Part shown: piece after piece, positions 38,401-47,699 of the stretch
Layout of the letters: every line of letters begins with the position of its first letter
Numbering within the stretch: position 1 is the first letter of the stretch
Assembly (NCBI GenBank): GCA_003952965.2
Contig: CM025849.1
Location: 14,330,949 to 14,394,948 of the forward strand
Direction of reading: 5' to 3'
Length of the DNA stretch: 64,000 nt
From: Morella rubra
Lineage: Eukaryota; Streptophyta; Magnoliopsida; Fagales; Myricaceae
Translations under genes and position numbers: made by a program
Notes under the pieces: model-generated
Database searches by the model: none
What the model was told of the DNA's origin: nothing
Seen by the model: only the letters and a program-made list of their open reading frames with translations

Positions 38401-41400
38401 GGAGGGGGATGAAGCAGAAATTGAAGAAAATAGCGAGGAAAGTGGGACGAAAATTCGTTTGAAAGTGACAACGATTCTACTGAGGATGAGGCATCGGGCG
38501 ATAACGTGCAAGAATTGGATTCTGATTAATAATTTCTTTCATGTATATTTTCTTTGCTGTAATGTTGATTTTGCTGAAGTGTTTTTACTGTTATTGTCTC
38601 TTTTACCATATCTTTATCGTTTTTTTGTTATGTCACAGCTTGTGAGGTGAAATGAAGCATGGACGAGAATTTTCTGCTGTTACTTCTGACAGTTGCATGG
38701 CTAACTTACTCTGCTCACTATGAGTCTGATCTCGAGTCCTAGTCTCAGTGCTCCTTCTCCGAGAGAATGCCTCCATGAGTCAAGGCACGCAGCTTGTCCT
38801 AGTAGTTGTGCATGTAAGAAATTATTCTAAGTTATATTTCAATTTTTAAGTTAAACGACCGACTAACTTTGCTAATTTCATTTTATGTAGCGACATGTGG
38901 GGTCGGTTTGGAGAAGAGTCTTGGGTCCGGGTTCGGGAAATTATTGGTGCATATCTTGGAAGGAGAGTGTGGAGAAGTGTCTTCCACTGTTGTCACCCTA
39001 TCAACCAAGATTGGAATGTTGGTCCAAGGGTAGATTCCGATCTCCGTTAAAAAGTGGGCCGATATTCTAGCATAAGTGAAGGAGTACATTATGGATCGGG
39101 TGTTGGTATGATTAAACTCGTAAACATAGTATTTTTGGTCAAGCATTTCGTCCTCATTGTAATATTGTATGTTTGGTACTTATGCAGGACAACTTTGACT
39201 TTGACTACACCCGTCAGGAGGACGTGAGGACGGTGGTCAAGACTATGATGACGGCACGTCGAATGCACCGCAACCGGATGCATGTGTATTTTAAGAAGTT
39301 CCTGAGTAAAGAGGTGGCGTTGCTGAAGCCTCACCCTGATACCACGGAAGAACAGTGGAAGGAGTTATGCGATCTGTTCACTAGCAAAGCATTTATGGTA
39401 CTTGATTTACAAAAATCCATTGCTTAAATATTACATTCTTTTTATATTTAATTACTTAAAATATCGTAGAAACGAAGTGAGCAAAATAAGAAGAATAGAT
39501 CAAAGTTGACTGTGAACCATGCTGCTGGTTCACACTCGTTCCAGCGCACATGAGCTTGCATGGTAAGTTAAGTACTAAATTATGAATTTTATTGATATAT
39601 TCATATTCTTTGAAATTTTTTTTCAATAACTTTATGCTATTTCCATGTAGAAAAATCAACAACGGCGAAATCAATCCAGTAGAGCTGTATAAGAAGAATT
39701 ATAAATAAAGATGATGTTTGGACCTCGGAAGGAGCGAGAGAAATTTATGTAAGTCGCTTTCATTTTAATCTAGTTGAAAGATGTCTGTATAGTTTATCTA
39801 CTTTAATGTTTCTGGTAATTATTGTCATTTTTCAGGAACGGATGGATGCCTTCCTGCACTGGTGTGATTTAGAAGGGAAGACTTACACCGAAATTGAAGT
39901 ATATTCCAAGATATTGGGCAAGAAGGAGGGATATGTTCGTGGATTAGGATACGTGGTTAAGCCTCTGCCTTCATCAAGTTTAACTACACAGTCTTCTGAT
40001 CTATAGCACCAACTTACAAAAGCAAGGGATGAGAAAGAAGTGATGAGCGCTGCTAGAGAAAAAGACTTGCAAGAATTTGCGAAGAAGCAAGCTGAGATGG
40101 AGGCCACGCTGCGGACCACTGTGAGGAGCAGGAGCACATTCGGTTGGAGTAGGAGGAGCACATGGAAAAGGAGAAAGAGTGCATGCGAGTGCAGCACGAG
40201 GTGCGCACGCGAAAGGAGCAAGAGGGCATGCGAATGGAGCAAGAGCGCTTATGGGCAGAAATATCAAAGGAGCTGGAGAAAAATGTCCTTTGTAATGGAG
40301 AAGAAAATGAGAGACATGTCAAAGCGACTATTCAGTTAGTTTGGGGGTTTACACAAGGTAGATGCATATATGTTGTAATAGCTTTGTGATTATGTATTAT
40401 TACGATGTTATTTTCAGTTTAATTACGGATCATTTTTTTGTTATTATTGATGTTCATTAATGTGAGTATTGTATTGTTATTGTAATAGTACGTGTTATAT
40501 AATATTTTCTATTATTATTATTATGTTTTTTAAAATCTAATTATGTTATTACTATTCGATCGGCAATTCCAGCGATGAATAGTAATTGTGAAAAATGATC
40601 GATCGTGAATACCACTGTTCGATCGCTAATATTAAAATGCTTAAAATAATGATCAATCAATAACATAAACGATCGATCGACTCTGTGCAAGTGATCCATC
40701 AGTATTATAAGTGACCGATCGGGGAAGAAATAGCCAATCGATCATCCAACTCAAACATTAATTGATCGTTAGCCGACACCGATCGATCACTTAGGAAATC
40801 ATCATTCCATCGCTGAAATAAACGACCGTTCGATTGTCCACCTCAGGTAATCGATTGATTAGACAAACATGTCCGATCGGTGGTACTGAAACGATTGATC
40901 GTTTCCTTCATAGCGTTTTTTCAGTTATATGTATCGATCAATCAGCAATATGCATCTGATCGATCGTCATTACTTACTGTTTGATCATCCTAAAATTGGC
41001 GATCGATCGGACTTATTTGCTGATCGATCATTTCAAAACAACATTCGATCGATTGTGGGTCCCACTGATCGACCACTTTGGTTTCACCAACTGAACGGTA
41101 CAATTGCCGATCGACCATGATATTTTCGTCACTAAAAACTTCGTGACAAATTTCGGGTTTCGTCACAAAATACATTTTGTGTCGCTCATATGCTGAGAAA
41201 CCTCGTGATGAAAAAATTTCATCACTAATTCTTTTAGTGACAAAGTTTTTTTTATCTCTAAAAGTCAATTTTTTGTTTGTGATATAGCTGCAATTACAAT
41301 TTGAAATGTCTTGCCTTATTACCCTAGTTTTGACTTTCTAAGATCTCTTTGGTTATGCCCTGCCAAGCATCTGTTGCTAGTTGCTAACAAATCCCCAATT

Positions 41401-42539
41401 TCCAAGACACGTAAGTCCCAAAGGCAGCATCCTCAAAAGAAGGTATGTGTTTGTTTCTACTCACATGGCTCGCCAACATGTAAAGCATAAGGTTGTAAGC
41501 AGCTCCTGCCCAAGCTGTTTCCTGGATAACTCCGGTTGCATCAATTATTTGGCATGAGAGAGGATAAATAAGAAACACTCTGAGGAGGTACTGGATTATC
41601 ATGATATGCCACAGGGCAATCTTTTTTACCGACACTAGGGCGCCCCTAACATTAGGTATTATGACCCAAACTAACACCTGAAATTCAGAATCCGAGAAAA
41701 ACATGTGAAAACGCCATTGTTTAATACATTGCATCATTTGTTATACTTCAGACCAAAAAGAAACAACGATTGTTGAGACACGGAAAGGACTGGGTAAATT
41801 AGAATCTTTTAGGGGCATACCTGAGGAAGGGGCAAGGCAGCGAGGATGTCTATCCAAAAACCTCTTCGAATGTACCTCAAAGCAACCTTTGAATGACCAA
41901 TGATAAGCTGATCTCCTCTTGTTAGTACAAGCGAAGAGGGTGGATCATAACCTGTGTTAAATCGAACAAAGATCTGAATCACATAAAAGATGTCGGCCAC
42001 CGATCTGATGATTGTGAGGATAACTTGCAGAGTCCTTCCATTTTCTACGCACAAGTCTTTTCTGAATATGGGCAAGTGAAAAAACATCGGGTCCACGAAT
42101 AAGGAAACAATAGATGCCGCTAAGAAAATCTTTCTCCATCGGCTAATGCTTTCTCCTCTAGGATCCAATATCCTTCTCTTCTCCAGTTCATAGTCCTCAG
42201 AAAAGCCTCCACGCAGGACCAGCTCACTGCCATTCTTGGAGCTTAGAATATTAGATGTTTCCTTCCGCTTAATATAGGTGTTGAGTTCTATGACATCGTT
42301 TCCACTATCTCTGGGTAGATTCGCGAGAACTCCATTTTCATGTACTCTGAAAAGAGACAAATATTTCATTAATTAAGAACTAAAAATCGATTGAACTGGA
42401 TCGTTGAATTGGACTAAACCTATTTATTACAATATTAAGACATAGTATGGGAAATCCAAAGACCTCGAGAAACTGCATCGGAAAGATAAACGGAGAAGGA
42501 AAGTACTAGCCTTGAGAACCATGAATTACAGGGTTCCAT
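29472..42539 (-). CDS. Cyclic nucleotide-gated ion channel, gene 1 (seven exons, GNG pore motif)
   Basis: Predicted exons: 42511-42539, 41821-42346, 41465-41677, 31324-31616, 30947-31058, 30566-30802 and 29472-30113, giving about 683 aa. Such channels sit in the plasma or an inner membrane and pass cations, mainly Ca2+ and K+, under calmodulin and nucleotide control. Membrane segments S1 to S3 lie near residues 83-102, 116-139 and 173-185. The pore helix follows, then the filter at 357-359, which reads GNG where gene 2 has GQN. S6 is near 370-391, the nucleotide-binding fold from 471 with GPGDFCGEELLTWALNP at 537-553, and an IQ calmodulin site near 614-625. Introns 2 to 6 have GT-AG borders. 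Exon 1 is inferred from gene 2 and needs a GC donor. Intron 3 is 9.8 kb of transposons. The intact frame suggests a gene under selection; expression is unknown. Confidence 0.9.
31958..33720 (-). mobile_element. Truncated copia element in CNGC gene 1 intron (LTR plus pol end)
   Basis: Positions 31958-33174 align with the copia-1 LTR, including the AT-rich inset and a final TTCTTACA. The purine tract follows at 33175. Positions 33200-33700 match the RNase H and reverse transcriptase end of copia-1 (compare 5500-6350). The rest of the element is missing where CACTA copy 3 begins. Same strand as the host gene. A 20-bp motif is repeated three times just outside, at about 31800-31856. Confidence 0.82.
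34560..38381 (+). pseudogene. CACTA ORF1: tnp2-type transposase, broken
   Basis: Domains in order: a transposase-associated segment at about 34950-35140 (IRCPCRS, then GFDVSYKLWVFHGE); tnp2 from about 35530 (RKGLGFSYDKIHACQNDC, RCPVCGVSRWK), through 35958-36212 (DIDVYLRPLVDELKQLWEDG) and 36343-36837 (FFQLPYWSTLGLRHNLDVMH, HIEKNICDNV); a DUF4218-like part at about 36840-37230; and DUF4216 at 37935-38130 (FKCDWWDIGDHRGIRID), then an acidic tail. Stops and frameshifts near 35400, 35720, 35950, 36210, 36840 and 37230 break it, and some gaps may be introns (37480-37545, 37627-37707). In active relatives this protein cuts the element ends. Confidence 0.85.
38660..40388 (+). pseudogene. CACTA ORF2: plant transposase of the Ptta/En/Spm type, broken
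   Basis: The best block is 39173-39427: FDFDYTRQEDVRTVVKTMM, then HPDTTEEQWKELCDLFTS, typical of this family. A later exon-like block at 39836-40006 reads ERMDAFLHWCDLEGKTYTEI. After an in-frame stop, 40040-40330 encodes a charged coiled-coil-like tail. Intervening gaps (for example 39425-39470 and 39745-39835) have intron-like borders. The protein is thought to help bind element ends. The frame is not continuous. Confidence 0.75.
40550..41125. repeat. Subterminal GATCGATC-rich array of CACTA copy 3
   Basis: Words such as CGATCGAT, GATCGATC and TGATCGATCG recur about every 15-40 bp on both strands. Similar but more degenerate arrays lie at 15020-15560, 26580-27980 (copy 2), 1870-2900 (copy 1) and 54540-55470 (copy 4). 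By analogy with En/Spm, these may be binding sites for the element's own proteins. Confidence 0.75.
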
Positions 42540-42955
42540 GCTGGTGCTCCTCCAGAATTATGTCAAGATTTCATGAGTAAGCTGTACGAGAATTCTCCTT
42601 GACTCATTCGGAAAGGAAAGAATGATTTGAGAAAAAGAAGGTGAAAGACTAAAGACTGGGACGGTGAATATATTGGGATTCTTCATCTCTTACAAAGGTT
42701 GCTGCTGGGACCCGCTTCATCATTTTTAAAGTCCAAGGATGAATGGTTCCCATGTGTTCTATGATGCTTCATACTACTGTACAATAATTGCTAATTAATT
42801 AATCCTTCTCTCTCTCTACATCTGTGTCAATTATTATAGAATGTTCATCATGCTCTTATAATATTCTTATTGACGTAAAAGAAACTGCTGGACATATGTC
42901 CAGCAAATTCCCAACTCGAACTAAGAGCTCCTTGACCATTGCATTTATGGGCTTG
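42540..42955 (-). promoter_or_regulatory. Upstream region of CNGC gene 1
   Basis: The first 80 bp upstream of the start resemble the same region of gene 2: GTCAAGATTTCATGAGT is shared at about 42567 and 50787, so the duplication includes the 5' untranslated region. An ATATATTC word on the minus strand near 42670 could serve as a TATA box. A MITE begins at 42956. Confidence 0.4.
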
Positions 42956-43211
42956 GGAACGGATTCCCTCTGAACGAGGAATTTCCGAAGGTGTCTTAAA
43001 GAATGGATTGTGTGTCATCTAAAAAATCTAACGGTCTTAATTAATCCACTTCATTTAATGAATAATATGGCTTGTAAATTAAAGTGTACTCAAATCAGTC
43101 TTAACTCATTAAATGAGGTGATTTAATTAAGACCGTTAGATTTTTTAAATAAAACGCAATCCATTCCTTAGGAATTCTTCGAAAATCCTCTTTAGGTGGA
43201 AATCCTTACCC
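42956..43211. repeat. MITE (Mutator-like) upstream of CNGC gene 1
   Basis: A 256-bp segment with inverted ends: the left reads GGATTCCCTCTGAACGAGGA and the reverse of the right reads GGATTTCCACCTAAAGAGGA, and both continue to the shared AAAAAATCTAACGGTC. An identical 11-bp direct repeat, TTATGGGCTTG, flanks it at 42945-42955 and 43212-43222. Long duplications of 9-11 bp point to a Mutator-type element. Confidence 0.85.
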
Positions 43212-43284
43212 TTATGGGCTTGCCTTACTTCAAGGAAAAAGTTGTTAAGAGTAATTTGTAAAAAACTAAAATTTTGACTGTAAA

Positions 43285-43732
43285 TAGTATTTTGGCAGAT
43301 TAGAGATGCCACTTCCTTGCAAAGATTGCCTTGCTTGTAATTTCTTCGATGCTTTTATTCATTACAGTCCTTTTATTTATACAATCATATTTAGCAAACT
43401 AACTGAGCCCAATACAGTATATTCGACTCAGCCCAGCCGAGCTGGCTTATTACAATCAAGGTGCTCCTTCCCTTAATTCAAGCAAACAATGTCAACTGTC
43501 ACCTTCGTCTTACCCTCGAAGCTTCTCCACACTTCTGTCATCTTCCACTTCTTCTTCACACCATTTTCTCCAGCTCTAAAGAACTACTTTAGCTGCCGTT
43601 CAACTTTAGCTCACACCTTCGCCAGCTCATCTCGCTTTTCAGTTGATCGTGACAATTCCCCCGTTAAAGCACCTTTTCCACTAGGTGAGGGTATTGTTGT
43701 TGAAGAACGGTATAGTTGCTGCCATAATTAAA
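43285..43732 (-). repeat. Probable gypsy-type LTR fragment
   Basis: On the minus strand, a purine tract GGGGGAATTGTCACG at about 43650-43665 is followed by an LTR-like start TGTCACGATC. A TATA-like TATAAATA lies at about 43374-43381 and a terminal region near 43285. This resembles the 3' border of a gypsy element, with only a few dozen bases of interior left. No duplication was found. Confidence 0.4.
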
Positions 43733-43734
43733 TA

Positions 43735-45540
43735 TGTACTGGTGTGCCCAATATACACCATATTATTTTTTATACTCTCTTACACATTTAGACTTTATGT
43801 TGTTATGTTTGCTTCTGCTCCCACTCTTATTATTCTTTGAGAAGAATACTACAACCGTATTATCACCAAGAATCCCTATGGGTCTTTCAATGAAATTGAC
43901 AACTTTGAGACCACAAATAAAATTCTTCAACCATATGGCTTGTGTTGTTACTTCACAGCACGCTATAAATTATGATTTCATAGTAGACGTGACAACTAAT
44001 GTTTGCTTCATACTCTTCCAAGATATAGTTCCTTTAGAACGAAAAAATATATATTCAGAAGTAGACTTTTTGGTATGTACACAAACCGTAAAATTTGAAT
44101 GAGAATAAACAACCACTTGCAAATTTTCTGTATGCCTATAGGTTAGCCTTTAGTCCTTGGTTCCTTGCAAATATCGTATTACTTTCTTTCCAGCTACCCA
44201 ATGTCGAAGACAAGGGTTGATTTTATAGCGACTCAATAATCTAATTGCCAGACATATCTCTAGACGAGTGCAAACTTGAGCATACATCAAGCTACCCACT
44301 GCAGATGCATAAGGCACAATTTTCATCTACTCTTGCTTTAATGCATTAGGATGTGAATGACCTTTATCACCTTTGATTATGGGAGCTATCGAGACTTTAC
44401 TATTTTTCATACCGAACCTTTGTAAAACCTTTTCAATGTAGTCCTTTTGAGTTCTAAGACTCTTTGTGTCCTATATCTATGAATCTCTATACTGATTGTT
44501 ATAAGAGGCTTCATTACTCATATCTTTCATCTCAAAGTTCTTAGAGATAAATTGTTTAGTCTCATGTAATAAACTCAAATTATTGCTTGCAAGAAGAATA
44601 TCGTCTACATATAGGACTAAGAAAATATATTTGCTCCCACTAACCTTAAGGTATATATACACTGATCAACAAGATATATTCTTGACAAAACCATATGAGG
44701 TTACAATCTTGTGAAAATTTAAATGCCCTCGGTGGGGGAAGCATGTTATAGTCCATAGAGAGACTTCTTCAACTTGCACACTTTCTGACTGTTATCACTG
44801 AAATCTTCAGGTTGTTTCATGTATACCTTTCCATCAAGATCCCCATTAAGAAAAGTCGTTCTCAAATCCATCCAATTTAGCTCTAAAACAAAATGAGCTA
44901 CTAACGCCATAATTTTCCTCAATGAATCCTTCTTAGAGACTGGAGAGAATGTTTCATGATAATCTATGCCTTCCTTTTGAGTGAATCCCTTAGCAACAAG
45001 TCTAGCCTTGTATCATTCAATATTACTAGAAGTATCTCATTTGGATTTATAAACCCTCTTGCAGCCAATTGTTGCCGCCCCTTCTGGTAATTCGGTGAGC
45101 TCCCACACTTAGTTCTCATAAATGGATTCTAACTCATTCTTCATGGCATCCAGGAAAGGTATAAATTTATCTCCACTCATGGCTTGTGAGAATGTAACTG
45201 GGTCTTTTGGAAGTCCAATGTCAAAATCTGATTCAGTTAGATAGACAATGTGAGACAAGAAGCTCAGATTGGCCTATTTGATATTTAAACATAGGTAATC
45301 AGTCGGACCAGAAGCTTCTACATTGGCCCTCTTTCTTGTGTGTTCTAGTGGAGAGCATAAACCCCACATTTTGGAGGTTATATACATATTTCCTCAACCA
45401 TCCTTGGACATGATAAGATTTTTTGTTTGGGACTTGGCTTGTGTTGTAACTTAGCATTTGCAGAGGATCTAATTGCCTGTATAACTTGATTAGGTTGTCC
45501 AGTTCGTCTGCTAGTTGCATCTATAACCATGTGTATCTTT
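43735..45540 (-). mobile_element. Copia pol fragment (copia-3), decayed
   Basis: The minus strand carries an RNase H-like region at 43740-44110 and a YLQGTKD word near 44180. Reverse transcriptase runs at 44300-45170, including the intact active site FLVLYVDDILLAS at 44477-44662 and an upstream block with FTQKEGIDYHETFSPVSKK. More N-terminal linker sequence extends to about 45300-45540. No LTR is attached on either side. Frames break several times. It is distinct from copia-1 and copia-2. Confidence 0.8.
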
Positions 45541-46038
45541 AGAGGATGCTGAAGTATCTTTTTACTGGTTCTTTAATTGTGGAAGTTGTGGTGTTTATGT
45601 AGGATTTGATTATCGGGACATTTTGGCTCACTAGTTGAACGTCTTGCACAGATAAATTACAGAAAGGATAAAAGAAAATAAAGGATGAAAAGTAGGCGAA
45701 GAAAGCAGATCAAGTAACGACTGTTTCTCTTTTGTATTTTGAACAACAGGCATACTGTTTCCTTGTATTTTGAATACTCTCTGTTCGATATATTTAAGTT
45801 CATTTTATTAATCATGAAATGTTTCTACATTTTACTATTAAACTTGCAGGGCCTTATTTAAAAATACAATTAAAACATACGTTTATGAACTTCAAAATAG
45901 GAATTTAAAATTGGATAAAAATAATTACCTAGAAAATCAAATTGGCCAACAAAAAAGGAATGTTTGAACGAAACATACGTTCGAACATAATTAGGCCAAT
46001 GACGTCTAGCAAAAGTAGACAAATTGCCACGTTTTGCT
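45541..46038. other. Unassigned AT-rich stretch
   Basis: No gene recognised. The words CGAACGAAACATACGTTCGAAC near 45965-45986 form a short inverted motif of the kind also seen near 28800-29150. Confidence 0.35.
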
Positions 46039-46460
46039 AAAATAGGAGTTGTCGGGGCACAGGTAGGTGAGGTAGAGGCAGTGAAATTGGGGGTAGAGTT
46101 AGCTAATCAGCGGGGTTTTAAAAATATCATTCTTGAAGATATTTTGAGATCGTTATTAAAGCTCTTCACTAGTATCCCTAGATGAAGGAATGGAGTATGC
46201 ACCATATTGTGATGGACATTCGTGAAACTATTAGGCAACTAGCTGCAGGATTGAATGTTTAACCATATTCGTCGAGGTGCAAATACGGTGATGCACCAAT
46301 TAGCTCATTGGGTTGGCATTGAGTTTAACTCATGAGGCAATCCTTGTAATAGTGAGCATTTTTCTAATTTATCTTGGTTGTATACAAGGATGGACCCTCT
46401 TAATGTTTCTTTGTGGTTGATTATGAATAAGACTAGTTGTTTTAATTAAAAAAAAAAAGA
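46039..46460 (+). pseudogene. LINE 3' end: RNase H-like domain fragment with poly(A)
   Basis: The plus frame reads EVEAVKLGVELANQRGFKNI near 46070-46130 and, after breaks, RRGANTVMHQLAHWVG near 46270-46315. These are hallmarks of the RNase H-like domain of plant LINEs (Pfam RVT_3 family). An A-run at about 46449-46459 fits a LINE tail. Stops interrupt it, and the 5' part is absent, as usual for truncated LINE insertions. Confidence 0.7.
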
Positions 46461-46489
46461 ACGTTTTGGTTTCAACGCTGAAATAGTTC

Positions 46490-46823
46490 GAGCAATACTT
46501 TCTTGTTCAAACAGTAATTTTTAGTTTTTTTTTCTCTAAATAAACAGTAATTTTTAATTCAAACAATATTTTTAGTGACAATAAATTCCACTTTTAGTGG
46601 TGAAAAAAACTTATTATCCATGACGAAAAAATTCGATGCTGAAGGTTTGATTTTCAGCGACTCGATGTTTTTTCATCATTGAAGGTGTTTTTAGCGTCGG
46701 TTGCTGATTTTTAGATGCTGATGAGCATCCGTGATGAAGATACATCCACGAAAAATTTAGTCGTTAAAAATCATCAGCCACGAAAATTTTTCACCACTAA
46801 ATTAAGAGCAAAACTGCGTAGTG
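46490..46823 (-). mobile_element. CACTA-type element end, partial
   Basis: The reverse complement of the right border reads CACTACGCAGTTTTGCTC. Inside, words such as TTAGTGGTGAAAA and GTGACAATAA recur on both strands, as at the other CACTA ends in this window. The left end was not found. It lies directly downstream of CNGC gene 2. Confidence 0.4.
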
Positions 46824-46903
46824 CTTGAATAAATTCACCTTACAATATAGAAAACTTTAATTTATTTGAAGCCCGCGTTAGTGCTTGTATTAATATACTA
46901 GGC

Positions 46904-47659
46904 TTAATCAAAATCAGGCTCTAGTGGTTTTTGCAGCGAGCTGACGACAGTACTAAAATTTAATCTGCCAGAGTTGCTAACGCCCATCCTCCTTATAAGC
47001 GTTTCAGCATACCTCGACCAAAATGAATCTTTTGGGGGTCCTTGATTCTGATCACCAGCTCTGTGCCCAGCCGTTTTCTTCAACTTTCTATGCCTACGCC
47101 AAGCTGCCTGTATGAAACATGCAGCCCATGTTCGCCACTGGTGTGAATAGAACCTAAACGTGTGGCGAAGCTGTTTGCTATGCAGTTTCCGGAACTGTGA
47201 CGCCACAAATTTCAGGTCCTCCGCTACAAGAGCAAATGCCTCCACTTCGGTTATTGACTTGACTGTTCGTGTGGACAATGGGAGGACGACATCTGGAACA
47301 GGGTTTAAGGCCCATGTCAGCAACTCTTCACCACAGAAGTCACTTGGACCTATCCGGCAAGAGTTGAAGAACCCAGAACGACCACCATTAGTGGTGTACG
47401 ATTCAAGGCGGCCTCCAATTATGAAGAGCATCTGAGTGACAGGGTCACCTTCGCGCACAATAAACATGCTTTTTGTGCATAGTGTGGGTTTAAGCCTCTC
47501 ACAGATTGCGTCTACTGTTGTTTCATCCATGTCGTTGAACAAGGGGACCTGTCAAATTGCATCATGTAGATGCATGATAGTGTACATGAGTTCTCAATTG
47601 CAGATAATTATAATTATGAAGCAAAATTAAACCAATTATTCCCAGCAAGTCATATCTAG

Positions 47660-47699
<40 letters not shown>

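Larger units (their letters stand above)
33750..41281 (+). mobile_element. CACTA element, copy 3, most complete, inside CNGC gene 1 intron 3
   Basis: The plus-strand order is leader (33754 on, matching the reverse complement of 26140-26350), ORF1 with the tnp2 transposase, ORF2, then a subterminal region rich in GATCGATC. The right end TCAATTTTTTGTTTGTG at 41281 matches the reverse complement of the copy 2 terminus except near the last bases. About 1.9 kb of the 5' end is missing next to the copia fragment. It lies antisense to the CNGC gene. This is the only copy here that keeps the tnp2 domain, but its frames are broken. Confidence 0.85.

Noticed and set aside
40001-40322. Minus-strand Cys/Ser/Ala-rich frames
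   Set aside because: Shadow frames of the charged coiled-coil tail of CACTA ORF2 on the plus strand.
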